NCBI RefSeq assembly: GCF_022414595.1 | Contig: NZ_JADWYO010000034.1 | Location: 1-64,000, forward strand | Source: Streptomyces sp. MUM 203J | Lineage (GTDB): Bacteria; Actinomycetota; Actinomycetes; Streptomycetales; Streptomycetaceae | Length of the DNA: 64,000 bases | Reading direction: 5' to 3' | In this document: positions 15,779 to 24,735 of the stretch, in pieces | Position numbering within the stretch: position 1 is the stretch's first letter | Layout of the letters: every line of letters starts with the position of its first letter | Notes under the pieces: model-generated | Databases searched by the model: none | What the model was told of the DNA's origin: nothing | Seen by the model: only the letters and a program-made list of their open reading frames with translations | Translations under genes and position numbers: made by a program

Positions 15779-16564
15779 GTGCGACCCGTAATCCTCGTGC
15801 ACGGCCTCATGGGTACAGAAGACACTCATTATGAGGGGTGTCGGCGCTGGTGGACCGATTCCGTCACCGAATTACGACTCCCCGGCCACGGAGCCGAGGG
15901 CGGAGTCCCGTCACACCCCGCGGCCGCGGCGGTGGACCGTGTCCGAGGATCGATTGTCGAGCACACGGAACCGCCCGTCGTCGTGGGGCTTTCCTATCTG
16001 GGTGCGGCCGTGGCGTTCCGCGCGGCGGAGACGCTGCCGGACCGGGTGGCAGGAGTCGTCATGTCGGGCTACTCGTTCCTGGTGTCCCCCGGCACGCTGA
16101 ACCGCTGGTTGGAGGGTTTCACCAGGATTGCCGCCCGCCAGCAGCGCACTCGTGACCACTTCGCGGAGCTGCACGGCCGGAATTGGGAGAAGCTGCTCAC
16201 CGCGACATTCGACGAACTGTCCGACGGATGTCTCCGTCTGCCCGGCCTGGACGACCTACGGCAATTCCACGCCCCGGTCCAACTCGTCAACGGGGCACTG
16301 CTGCAGAACGAACGGAACGCGATCGGTCCGGCGGCGGCCGCGGGCGCCGATGTCGCCGTCGTCGCCGGGGCGGGACACGTCGTACCGGTGGACGCCCCCC
16401 GCGTCTTCGCCGCCTCCGTCGAGGAGTTCGCCGACCGCGTCGACACCGGACGCACCGCCTTCCACGAGCGGCGCCGAGCCGCCGCCCGGACCCTGCACAC
16501 CGCAGCGACCACCAAGAACGCCGACACGACTGACGCATCCGCCGGGGAAGGGGCCCATGTCTGA
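15779..16564 (+). CDS. sioI: Alpha/beta-hydrolase, leader processing and macrocyclisation (SioI), with a TTA codon
   Basis: 261 aa. GTG start; PVILVHGLMGTED is the oxyanion region, GLSYLG the nucleophile elbow (Ser72), and GAGHVVPVDAP supplies the likely His. It corresponds to thiostrepton TsrI, known to act both as leader endopeptidase and in epoxide opening that closes the quinaldic-acid macrocycle. Residue 32 is encoded by TTA (15872-15874), the rare leucine codon that needs the bldA tRNA in Streptomyces. I saw no other TTA in the sio genes. Its stop overlaps sioJ by 8 bases. Confidence 0.85.
   Translation: MRPVILVHGLMGTEDTHYEGCRRWWTDSVTELRLPGHGAEGGVPSHPAAAAVDRVRGSIVEHTEPPVVVGLSYLGAAVAFRAAETLPDRVAGVVMSGYSFLVSPGTLNRWLEGFTRIAARQQRTRDHFAELHGRNWEKLLTATFDELSDGCLRLPGLDDLRQFHAPVQLVNGALLQNERNAIGPAAAAGADVAVVAGAGHVVPVDAPRVFAASVEEFADRVDTGRTAFHERRRAAARTLHTAATTKNADTTDASAGEGAHV
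15872..15874 (+). promoter_or_regulatory. bldA-dependent TTA leucine codon in sioI
   Basis: In frame as GAA TTA CGA (Glu-Leu-Arg, residues 31-33 of SioI). TTA is the rarest codon in Streptomyces and is read only by the developmentally regulated bldA tRNA, so translation of this first enzyme gene of the rightward unit is likely growth-phase gated. Confidence 0.8.
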
Positions 16565-19235
16565 GCCGGAGATCGGATTCGCCGGATACGGCGTGGTGCG
16601 GGTCTGCTCGCAGCCGGTCGACGTGGTGACCCGGCTCTCCTCGCCGAAGGTCGCCCAACTCTGCGACGAGCTCAGGGAACTGCGGCAGAACTGGCAGGAT
16701 CAGGCGCCGCGGACGGCCGAGGAGCTCACCTCCCTGGTCCCGCTCCTGGACGACCGGGACCAGCGCCGCTCGGTGCTCGCCCTGCGGCGGCGCCTGCACC
16801 GCGCGCTGGACGTTCCGGCGGACGACCTCGCCGCCCTCCACCACCCGGATCGCGCCGCGGACGTGCCCGGTGCCGCCGAACTGCGCGCGCTGGCCGCCCG
16901 GCGCGACGAGCTCACCGCCCGACTGGAGACCGAGTGGGAGGCGGCGCTGCGCGCCGAGCGGCAGGTGCTCGCCTCCGCGGCACGCGACCGCACCCTGCGC
17001 GCAGGCGCCCAGCTCAGCGCGGACGGCCTGCTGCAGAACATGGAGCGCTACGCCACCGCGGTCGCGGAGGGAACCGCACACGGCAAGCGCGACCGTATGA
17101 CCGAATCCACTGTGATCAACCTGCTGACCCGGAGCGCACTCAAGCCGTCACCTTTCGGTCGACTCGTCCGCACCCAGCCCGTCCTCATCCGGGACGGCGC
17201 GGCGACCGGCGCACCTGCCCCGGCACCTGCTTCGGGGCCGCAGGTCTCCGTCTGCCGACTGCCCCGCCAACTGGTGAGCTGGGTGGAGCGCTGCCTCGCG
17301 GACCACCCCACGCTCCGGTCCGCAGCCGTGCTCCGCCGGGCACCGGTGGTGGCGGTGTCGCCGGCAGGGGTCGTCTTCCTCGTCCGGGGCCGTGACGGAA
17401 CCCACGAGCCCGCCGCCAAGGAACGGTTCGTCCGGGTACCTGCCAGTCCCGTGGTCACGGAACTCCTCGCGCTGCCCGCGGACGCCCCCGCGTACGAGCG
17501 GGACGTACGGGCACGGTGCGCGGCGCACACCGACGCGGATCCGGACGCCACCCGTGCCGAGCTCGACTCGCTGATCCGGAAGGGCGTCCTCGCCCGCGAC
17601 CTGGGAGTCGGAGACCAGTGCCCGCACCCGATCGCGCGACTGGTGGAGCTGCTCCCCGAGGACGCCGAAGCCGGTCTCCGGGAGTGCGTCACCGGAATGG
17701 CCGCCACGGAAGCCGCGTTCGAGACCGCCGGCATCGACCGCCGCCAGGACCTCATCGCCCGGATCAGGCGGCACGTCACCGACTTCGCGGAACGGTGCGG
17801 CGTCACCACACCGCCGATCGACACGGCGAGAACGCTCGTGTACGAGGACACCGTGGTGGCCCGCCCACGGACCGAGGACGCCAGCCGATGGCAGCCGCAC
17901 CTGCCCGCCCTGGCCGCGTGGCACCGGCTGATTCCGGTCTTCGACGACGGCGCTCACGTCCGGGCGATCGTCGCAGAGCTGGTCAGGACCCGGTTCGGCC
18001 CCGGCCCGCACCGGCTCCTCACGCTCTTCGCCGCGCTGTCCTCACCCAAGCTGCAGCCCCTGCTCACCCAGCGGCTGACCGACCTCTCCGCCACCGTGCC
18101 GAGCACGCTGCGACACCTGCAGGACACGGTGTTCGCGCTGGCCCGCCCCGACGGCTACCCGGACGGAGACCCCTGCGGAGCCGCTGCGGAGACGGTCATC
18201 GATCCACGGCGGGCCTTGGAGGCCGCCGAGCACCTTCCGCCCTGGATACCCCGGTGGTCCCGAGTGAGCTGGAACGTGCAGCACCACCCGTCCCCCGGCG
18301 GTGGACTGCTCGTCGTCAACGGCGGCTCGATCGGCTTCGGGCGGGCCGTCTCACGCTTCCTTCCCTCCTACAGCGCCGTCGGAGACCAGGGTTTCGGCCG
18401 GCTCGTCACCGAGGACATCGCCCGGGACGACCTCGCATCCGCGCCTCTCACCGACCTGTCCGCCGTACTCGGCATCAACGCCAACGTGCATCCACCGCTC
18501 CTGGGCCGTCACCTCCGCTACCCCTGTGGCACCCCCCAGGAGTGGGGAGGGAACACAGGCGTCTCCCTGGAGGACTGCTGGGCCGAGTTCGACGAGCCCA
18601 CCGGCCGGCTGCTGCTCCGCCAGGGCAAGGACGGTCCCCCGATGCGGCTGGTGATGCTGAACTTCCTGCTCAACGAACTGGCCCCCCGCTGCTACCAGTT
18701 CCTGAACTTCTTCAGCCCCGGCAGCCTGGCCAACATCGCCTGGTGGGACCGGGTCGACCAGCGCCGTGGTGCCCGGGACGAGGTCCGCCGGTACCCACGC
18801 GTCCGCTCCGGGAGCCTGGTCCTGGCCCGCCGAACCTGGAAGGTTCCCGCCCACCGGCTGCCGGAGACCGCCGGCCGGAGAGGCGTCGCACTGCTGGAGG
18901 AGGTACGGCGCTGGCGGGAGTCGCTGGGGCTCCCGGAGCGCGTCTTCTACCGCGGCTTCACGCTCCCCGACCCACTCGTGCCGGTGTCGGAGGAGGAGCA
19001 GCGCACCTGGGCCAGGACGCTCGCGAGGTTCCCGGCCTCGGCCGAACGCAAACCCACCTTCCTGGACTTCACCAGCGTCACCGGCGTGCTCGCCTGGCAG
19101 CGCGCCCTGCGCCGCCACCACGGCGACATGACGTTTCACGAGTGCCTGCCGACGGTGCGCGACGACGGCACCGAGGGCCACGGCGCCCCATTCACCGAGG
19201 AGTTCATCATCGAGACCACCGAGGGGGCACGGTGA
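16557..19235 (+). CDS. sioJ: LanB-type dehydratase, tRNA-Glu glutamylation domain (SioJ)
   Basis: 892 aa of the Lant_dehydr_N family. Markers include STVINLLTRSALKPSPFGRL, SWNVQHHPSPGGGLLVVNGG followed by SIGFGRAVSRFLP, and NVHPPLLGRHLRYP. The C-terminus reads RVRSGSLVLARRTWKVP. In thiopeptide pathways such split LanB proteins transfer glutamate from glutamyl-tRNA to core Ser/Thr hydroxyls, with elimination by a separate SpaB_C protein, here SioK. ATG 16557 follows GGGGAAGGGG and overlaps sioI; its stop overlaps the SioK GTG (GTGA). It is paralogous to SioS in the same cluster. Confidence 0.86.
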   Translation: MSEPEIGFAGYGVVRVCSQPVDVVTRLSSPKVAQLCDELRELRQNWQDQAPRTAEELTSLVPLLDDRDQRRSVLALRRRLHRALDVPADDLAALHHPDRAADVPGAAELRALAARRDELTARLETEWEAALRAERQVLASAARDRTLRAGAQLSADGLLQNMERYATAVAEGTAHGKRDRMTESTVINLLTRSALKPSPFGRLVRTQPVLIRDGAATGAPAPAPASGPQVSVCRLPRQLVSWVERCLADHPTLRSAAVLRRAPVVAVSPAGVVFLVRGRDGTHEPAAKERFVRVPASPVVTELLALPADAPAYERDVRARCAAHTDADPDATRAELDSLIRKGVLARDLGVGDQCPHPIARLVELLPEDAEAGLRECVTGMAATEAAFETAGIDRRQDLIARIRRHVTDFAERCGVTTPPIDTARTLVYEDTVVARPRTEDASRWQPHLPALAAWHRLIPVFDDGAHVRAIVAELVRTRFGPGPHRLLTLFAALSSPKLQPLLTQRLTDLSATVPSTLRHLQDTVFALARPDGYPDGDPCGAAAETVIDPRRALEAAEHLPPWIPRWSRVSWNVQHHPSPGGGLLVVNGGSIGFGRAVSRFLPSYSAVGDQGFGRLVTEDIARDDLASAPLTDLSAVLGINANVHPPLLGRHLRYPCGTPQEWGGNTGVSLEDCWAEFDEPTGRLLLRQGKDGPPMRLVMLNFLLNELAPRCYQFLNFFSPGSLANIAWWDRVDQRRGARDEVRRYPRVRSGSLVLARRTWKVPAHRLPETAGRRGVALLEEVRRWRESLGLPERVFYRGFTLPDPLVPVSEEEQRTWARTLARFPASAERKPTFLDFTSVTGVLAWQRALRRHHGDMTFHECLPTVRDDGTEGHGAPFTEEFIIETTEGAR

Positions 19236-20254
19236 GCGCGGCCACGGCGTACCCCTGGCTGTCCTGCCACGTCTTCCACCACGGCGACACCGATCCCCTG
19301 ATCACCGACCTCCTCCTTCCCCTGGTCGACGACCTGAGCCGTGAGGGACTCCTGCTGCGCCACTTCTATCTGCGCCACTGGGAGCGCGGCCCGCACGTGC
19401 GGCTCCGGATGCAGGTGCCTGCCGAGCAGGCGGACCGTGTCCGGGCCGAGGCGGGACGCAGGATCACCGACCACCTGGAGCGGTACCCCGGCCCCGGTGA
19501 CACCGATCCGGAGAGGCTGCGCGAGGCGCTGCGCCGCCTCAGCGAGCTGGAGCACGGCGACGCCTCCGACGAGCGGCTGCGGACCCCCGAGCCGCCGAAC
19601 ACGGTGCGGTGGATCCCCTACCGGCCCGAACTGGACAAGTACGGGGGGACACAGGGCACCGAGATTGCTGAGGACGTGTTCCACGCGAGCTCGCTGCTGG
19701 CCGGGAAGGTGCTCCGGCTGGTGCGCGACGACCGCGCACGCCTGGGCGTGGCCCTGCAGTTCCTACTCCTGGCCTCGCGGGCCCTGGGCTTCGGGCGGGA
19801 CGAACGCGCCGTCTTCCTGCGCACCTACCACGAGCGCTGGGCCGCCTACGCGCCGGACGACCGGCTGCCGGTCGCCTGGGACCGGCAGTACCGGCTGCAG
19901 CGGGAGACCTACGCGACGCTGATCGCCGGACTGGACGCGGGTGAGCCCATCGGCAGAGGGCTGGGCGAGCGGTGGGAACACACCCTCACCGCTGCACTCG
20001 CGCGGCTGCGTCCGCTCGTGGAGTCGGGGCGGGTGTGGCCGGCGGAGACCGATCGCTCGGCGCCTCCCGTGGTCGCGCTCGCGGCTCTCGTCAGCCAGTA
20101 CCTGCACACCACCAACAACCGGATGAACGTCCGCCCGCAGGGCGAGTGCTTCGTCGCCTACCTGGCCCACCGGGCCGCGACGGAGCGGACGGCCGGCCAC
20201 GCCCGCCCGGCGCCGGCGGCACACCAGGGGGAGGAGAGCCATGTCCACCAGTGA
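19232..20254 (+). CDS. sioK: Glutamate-elimination (SpaB_C / TbtC-like) dehydratase subunit (SioK)
   Basis: 340 aa. LRHFYLRHWERGPHVRLRMQVP is the thiopeptide form of the SpaB_C signature, followed by RWIPYRPELDKYGGTQGTEIAEDVFHASS split by short turns, and YLHTTNNRMNV near the C-terminus. Homologues such as TbtC bind the leader and beta-eliminate glutamate from glutamylated Ser/Thr to leave Dha/Dhb. GTG start overlaps sioJ by 4 bases, and the 3' end overlaps sioL by 14, indicating strict co-translation with both partners. Confidence 0.82.
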   Translation: MSAATAYPWLSCHVFHHGDTDPLITDLLLPLVDDLSREGLLLRHFYLRHWERGPHVRLRMQVPAEQADRVRAEAGRRITDHLERYPGPGDTDPERLREALRRLSELEHGDASDERLRTPEPPNTVRWIPYRPELDKYGGTQGTEIAEDVFHASSLLAGKVLRLVRDDRARLGVALQFLLLASRALGFGRDERAVFLRTYHERWAAYAPDDRLPVAWDRQYRLQRETYATLIAGLDAGEPIGRGLGERWEHTLTAALARLRPLVESGRVWPAETDRSAPPVVALAALVSQYLHTTNNRMNVRPQGECFVAYLAHRAATERTAGHARPAPAAHQGEESHVHQ

Positions 20255-21344
20255 GCAGAAGGATCTCACCGTCAGTGTCCCGTGGTCGCTGCAGGAGGAT
20301 CTCCTTCTCGATGTGGCCGCGCCCGCGCTCGACGAGTCCGTGGAGCTCGGCGAGACGGCGTCGTGGTTCTACCTGCGGGAGAACCACGGAGGCCGCCCGT
20401 TCCTGCGGCTGCGCTTCGCGACCGGGAGCCCGTCGGTGGAACGCCGCCTGAAGTCCCGGATCATGGAGCACCTGGGCCCCGCCGGGCACGACGACGTCTT
20501 CGCGTACCAGCCGTACAACCACGAGCACGACTGGCTGGGCGGCACGGCCGCACTGGGGCTGGCCGAGTCGTTCTGGACCGAGACCACTCCGCTGGCCCTG
20601 CGCACCCTGCGTGCCACCCGCGGCAACCGGGCCCTGCGGCTCGCCGCTGCATTCGACTTCCTCGTATGCAGCGGCGTGCTCCTCGCCCCCCGGCTCCCCC
20701 CGCCCATCGCCAAGTTCGGCTTCAAGGCGGGCTACCTCTCCTACCTGGCGACGTTCGAGGGATACATGCTGCTGATCCGGGATCCGGAGGGCACCCGGGC
20801 CAAACACGCCCGGCGGTACGAGCAGAACCGGGACCAGCTCAGGCCACGCCTGCGCGAACTGATCGAGGCCATGCAGGACCCCGACGGCGACCTGGACGAG
20901 GTCCCCGGACTGGCCCGTGAGTGGACGCGACGGCTGCGCGGCTGCCTTCCGGCCATCCAGGAGGGCTTCGACCAGGGCCGGTTCTACCTCTACGCCACGC
21001 CGCGGAAGGCCGAGACGGCCAAGCTCACGCCGTCACCCGACGGCCTCTACCGCAGGCCCCGGGTGGAGTGGCTGGCGGACCTTCCCGAGCCCCCCGTGGC
21101 CGGCATCCACCGCGCCATCGCCGACAATCCGTACTACCAGGGCATGATCCGCGAGGACCGCAGGTTCCTGGCGTCCCGGCTGGCCCAGGCGTACACCAAC
21201 TGGCACCTCTACCGGCTGGGTTTCCTGCTTGCTGACCGCTACACCCTCTTCTACCTGATCGCCAGCGCCTTCGAGGAGGAGTTCGACCTCGACGCGGCGG
21301 AGATGATCCGGTCCGTACGGCCGGAAGCCGAGGTCGCCGGATGA
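20241..21344 (+). CDS. sioL: Formal [4+2] cycloaddition enzyme forming the central heterocycle (SioL)
   Basis: 367 aa, SpaB_C-fold but diverged. WFYLRENHGGRPFLRLRF replaces the elimination motif, then FAYQPYNHEHDWLGG, and LAQAYTNWHLYRLGFLLADRYTLFY near the end, the pattern of TclM/TbtD. These enzymes join two dehydroalanines and an amide to form the (dehydro)piperidine or pyridine, with or without loss of the leader. In thiostrepton/siomycin the ring stays a dehydropiperidine, so leader removal is left to SioI. ATG has GGGGGAGGAG just upstream. Confidence 0.8.
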   Translation: MSTSEQKDLTVSVPWSLQEDLLLDVAAPALDESVELGETASWFYLRENHGGRPFLRLRFATGSPSVERRLKSRIMEHLGPAGHDDVFAYQPYNHEHDWLGGTAALGLAESFWTETTPLALRTLRATRGNRALRLAAAFDFLVCSGVLLAPRLPPPIAKFGFKAGYLSYLATFEGYMLLIRDPEGTRAKHARRYEQNRDQLRPRLRELIEAMQDPDGDLDEVPGLAREWTRRLRGCLPAIQEGFDQGRFYLYATPRKAETAKLTPSPDGLYRRPRVEWLADLPEPPVAGIHRAIADNPYYQGMIREDRRFLASRLAQAYTNWHLYRLGFLLADRYTLFYLIASAFEEEFDLDAAEMIRSVRPEAEVAG

Positions 21345-23020
21345 CGACAGCCGGGACCGGCACACCGCCGCTGTCCGGCGGCTCACCGGACAGCGGACCG
21401 TTCGACGCCGCAGGCGTGGACGGCTTCGTCCGCAGGCTGCGTGGCAGCTACGACGAGATCCACCCGCAGCACTGGCAGATCGACTGGAAGAGCATCCCCA
21501 GCCCGTTCCGCTGGTACGTCGACGCGCCCCGGACCGACCTGCCGCCCATGCCGCGGACCGCCGCGGCCGGTGGCACCGCCGCGGCGGCCGCGTTCGCAGC
21601 GTACGAGCCCCTCACCCGCCTCGGCACACTGCTGCAGGCCGGTTACGGGCTGACCGGCGTGCGCTGGTACCCCGAGGGCATCGCCAAGAGCAGCCCCGAA
21701 GAGCCCACACCGGTCCACCGCAACCCCCACTACCAGCTCCGCCGTGCCGTGCCGTCGGGAGGCGTGACCTACCCCGCCGAGTGCTACGTGGTGACGGGCG
21801 GCGCGGAGGGCCTGGACGCCGGGATCCATCACTACGACGCGGTGCGCCACGCCCTGGCCGTGCTGGCCCGGGGGCGGCCGCCGACGGAGCTGACACCCCC
21901 TGAGGGGAACGTCCGGATCGTTCTCACCCAGCCGCTGTGGAAGAACTACTTCAAATACGGTGACTTCTCCTACCGGCTCGGTGCGATGGACACCGGAGCC
22001 GTCGTCGGCCAGTTCGCGCTCGCCGCCCGTTCCTGGAACCTGCGCTGCCGGGTGACGTTCGGCCTGGACGAGCGGCGGATCCTGGAGCTGCTGGGGCTCG
22101 ACCCCGAGGAGGAGGCCGCCCCGGCCGTGCTGGACCTCCCCCTCTGCGCTCCAGCGGGTTCAGGGGGGCCGCGCGGCCGCGACCGTGAAGCCGTCGTGGC
22201 GGGACGCCCCCGCTGGCTGGGCGCGTCCGTGCCTCCCGGGCCCGCCACCGGCACCCGCCGCATGCACGCCGCCTGCCTGGCGGCCGGAGGCCCCGGCCGG
22301 TCCGTCGGCCTTCCGCCCGTCGTGCTGGAGGATCAGGCAGGCCGGGCGGACGCGGAGCTGCCGCCCGCGTCCACCCGGCCGCCGACGGTGGCCGACTCCT
22401 GGGCACGGTCGGCCCTCGGTGAACAGTTCCGGGGCTCGCCCCTCCCTGCCGCTGTCCTGGCAGGCTGGCTGGGCACCGTACTCGCCCCGCTGGAAAGCGA
22501 CGTGACCGGGAGCGGGAAGGGGAACGGGGACAGGGACGTCCTGGCGCATCCGCGCTGTCTGCTGGTCGTCCGGTCCGTACCGGGCGTGCTCCCGGGGGCC
22601 TACCTGCCGGACCAGGAAGGGCAGCGGCTCGTCCGGCTCGCCGACGGCGACTTCGGGCCCCTGGTCCAGCGCAGCATGTTCGCGGACTACATGAACGTCG
22701 GGCAGGCCCCGCTGGTCGCCGTCATGGTCGGCTCCGCCGATCCGCACAGCGGCGCCGGCGGTCCGGTCGCATACCGCACTCAGCACCTGCTGGCGGGCGT
22801 CCTCGCCCAGCGACTGGCCGTGTGCGCGGCCCGCGACGGCATGTCCGCGCATCCGGTGCTGGGCTTCGTCAGCGGGCTGCTCGACGACGCGTTCGGGCTG
22901 AGGCCGCGGCGTCTGACGTCCCTGCTGATGGTCCCCGTGGGCGGCTACCGCCGGGGCCTCTATCTGGAGAACAGCCTGAATCCGCTCGCCGCGTCGGCGG
23001 GCAACGGGGGTGGGAAGTGA
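21341..23020 (+). CDS. sioM: SagB/ThcOx-like FMN azoline dehydrogenase (SioM)
   Basis: 559 aa in a nitroreductase-like double domain. The first half has YEPLTRLGTLLQAGYGLTGV, PSGGVTYPAECYVVTGG, HHYDAVRHAL and LGAMDTGAVVGQFALAA. The second has YRTQHLLAGVLAQRLAVCA and ends MVPVGGYRRGLYLENSL. Such proteins bind FMN and oxidise thiazolines to thiazoles. The long middle (about 270-360) is Gly/Pro-rich and poorly conserved. ATG overlaps the sioL stop (ATGA). Confidence 0.8.
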   Translation: MTTAGTGTPPLSGGSPDSGPFDAAGVDGFVRRLRGSYDEIHPQHWQIDWKSIPSPFRWYVDAPRTDLPPMPRTAAAGGTAAAAAFAAYEPLTRLGTLLQAGYGLTGVRWYPEGIAKSSPEEPTPVHRNPHYQLRRAVPSGGVTYPAECYVVTGGAEGLDAGIHHYDAVRHALAVLARGRPPTELTPPEGNVRIVLTQPLWKNYFKYGDFSYRLGAMDTGAVVGQFALAARSWNLRCRVTFGLDERRILELLGLDPEEEAAPAVLDLPLCAPAGSGGPRGRDREAVVAGRPRWLGASVPPGPATGTRRMHAACLAAGGPGRSVGLPPVVLEDQAGRADAELPPASTRPPTVADSWARSALGEQFRGSPLPAAVLAGWLGTVLAPLESDVTGSGKGNGDRDVLAHPRCLLVVRSVPGVLPGAYLPDQEGQRLVRLADGDFGPLVQRSMFADYMNVGQAPLVAVMVGSADPHSGAGGPVAYRTQHLLAGVLAQRLAVCAARDGMSAHPVLGFVSGLLDDAFGLRPRRLTSLLMVPVGGYRRGLYLENSLNPLAASAGNGGGK

Positions 23021-24735
23021 CCGGCACTCTGCTGCGCCTGCGCGGGGACGCCTACTACGTACCGGTGCCGAACGGGGTGTGGATCCGCACGACGGACGGC
23101 TCTTTCACACTGAAGGGCGGGACGGTCGCGACCTGGGTGGAGCGACTCGCCCCCCTGCTGGACCGCGGGATCGAGCCCGGCGAACTCCTCGCCGCGCTCA
23201 AGCCGGAGCAGGCCGCGTTCGTGGACACGCTGCTGAAGACGCTGGAGCAGCGGAAGGTCCTGCGGTGGGAACACGCCGAGGGCGGCTTCGACGAGCCGTC
23301 GGCCCGGCTCTTCCCGCAGCAGGCGGAGTTCCTGAGGCACTTCACCCCGCACCCCGCGGCCGCCTTCGACCGTGTACGGCGGCATCCGCTGGCCGTGGCG
23401 GGCCCCGTCGACCGCGCAGCACCTCTGGCCACGGCCCTCATCGAGTCCGGCTTCGGCGACATCATGCTGCTGGACACGGAACCGGACGCCGACCTGCGGG
23501 AACTCGCGGACGAGTTCACCCGCCAGGGTGCGCCCGTACACCTGCGCGGCCCGGACGCCGACGCGGACGCGGGGCGCACCCTCACCGGGATCTTCCCCCC
23601 GGGGGACGAGCAGGAGGCCTGGCGGTTCCTGGACCGGTCCGAACACCTCGGCTGCGGCGCCTGGGCGGGCCTCGTGCGCGGCCAGGCCATGCTCCTGAAG
23701 GGACAGATGCCCCGGTCGGGCCATGCGTGTGTACGGTGCGCCTGGCGGCGGCTCGCCCACCGGGCCGTGGCCCTGCCCCCGTCCGAGGGCCTCGGGCACG
23801 TGCCGGTGTCGGTGGCGGCGACCGTGATCGCCCAGGAGCTGTTCCAGTACACCGGCGCGGGCGAGCGTTCGGTGCTCGGTGAGGGCGTGGTCGTCGACCT
23901 GACCCGCCTCAGCGTCTGGCGCACGGCCGTCGACCCGGACCCCGGCTGCCCCGGGTACGCGGTGCACGCCGGTCCGGCGGACGCGGCGGACCCCTCGATT
24001 CCGGCACCGGAGCGCAGGCGGGCCCGCTTTCCCGAATCGGTCTTCGGCGCGCGGTGCTTCGGCCCGCTGTTCTCCTGTGCTCCCGAACGGCTTCCGCAGT
24101 TCCCCCTCACCGCTCTTCACGTCAGGATCAACCCGCCGGGCCGCGCCGCACCGACGGGCACGGCGGACGGCCCGGTCGTCGTGGCGGAGTCCGTGGCCGA
24201 GGCACGCGCCGAGGCGGCCCTGACCGCTGTCGAGGCGAGCCTTGCCACCGGAGCCGAAGCCGGAGCCGTCGCGGGCGTGGGCCGGGACAGCGCCCAGGCC
24301 CTGGCCCGGGCCGTGCTCCGCTGGGCCGATGTGGCCTTGGACGGCGCGGCGTCGGGCACCGCGGGCGCCGAGCGCTCCGAGCGGGCGCGCAACCTGGCCG
24401 AACTTGCCGGAGCGGACGTCGACGTGACGACGGAACGCCATCCGAGCGGCCTGTGGCGTGCCCGGGTGGACACCACCGCCGCCACCACCACCCGGACCGG
24501 CTTCGACCCCGGCCAGGCGGAGGAGCGCGCCCTGACGGCCGCCCTGGCACTGCGGCAGCTGGGACAGGACGACGACGTGCGGGCCGTACCGGCGTGGACG
24601 GGGCCGGTTCCGGCCCGGCGGCACACCGGCGACCTGGCGACCGCGCTCGGCCTGACCTGGCGCGAGGCCGTCCTGCCGGCGCTGGTCGCCGCCGATCTGT
24701 CGGGGATCTTCCTCACCCCGGGACACGGCGCATGA
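23017..24735 (+). CDS. sioN: Ocin-ThiF-like leader-binding cyclodehydratase partner (SioN)
   Basis: 572 aa from GTG 23017, which overlaps the sioM stop (GTGA). The opening LRLRGDAYYVPVPNGVWIRT is a RiPP-recognition-element-like beta/winged-helix start, followed by an E1/ThiF-like nucleotide-fold scaffold and HACVRCAWRRLAHRA, a CxxC-type pair. In thiopeptide pathways the F protein (TclI/TbtF class) presents the leader to the YcaO enzyme. The last third is Ala-rich with an ALALRQLG ending. Subfamily assignment is from motifs and position. Confidence 0.7.
   Translation: MTGTLLRLRGDAYYVPVPNGVWIRTTDGSFTLKGGTVATWVERLAPLLDRGIEPGELLAALKPEQAAFVDTLLKTLEQRKVLRWEHAEGGFDEPSARLFPQQAEFLRHFTPHPAAAFDRVRRHPLAVAGPVDRAAPLATALIESGFGDIMLLDTEPDADLRELADEFTRQGAPVHLRGPDADADAGRTLTGIFPPGDEQEAWRFLDRSEHLGCGAWAGLVRGQAMLLKGQMPRSGHACVRCAWRRLAHRAVALPPSEGLGHVPVSVAATVIAQELFQYTGAGERSVLGEGVVVDLTRLSVWRTAVDPDPGCPGYAVHAGPADAADPSIPAPERRRARFPESVFGARCFGPLFSCAPERLPQFPLTALHVRINPPGRAAPTGTADGPVVVAESVAEARAEAALTAVEASLATGAEAGAVAGVGRDSAQALARAVLRWADVALDGAASGTAGAERSERARNLAELAGADVDVTTERHPSGLWRARVDTTAATTTRTGFDPGQAEERALTAALALRQLGQDDDVRAVPAWTGPVPARRHTGDLATALGLTWREAVLPALVAADLSGIFLTPGHGA

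Noticed and set aside
15122..15829. Possible pentapeptide-repeat protein encoded by the 15-bp repeat array
   Set aside because: The array is in phase with codons, but no start with a ribosome site precedes it, one unit is 14 bases and breaks the frame, and the frame then overlaps the sioH gene antisense.
17516..20254. Alternative long plus-strand frame joining the sioJ and sioK region
   Set aside because: The first 570 codons are Arg/Pro-rich and overlap sioJ out of frame. Only the part from 19232 (SioK) is real.
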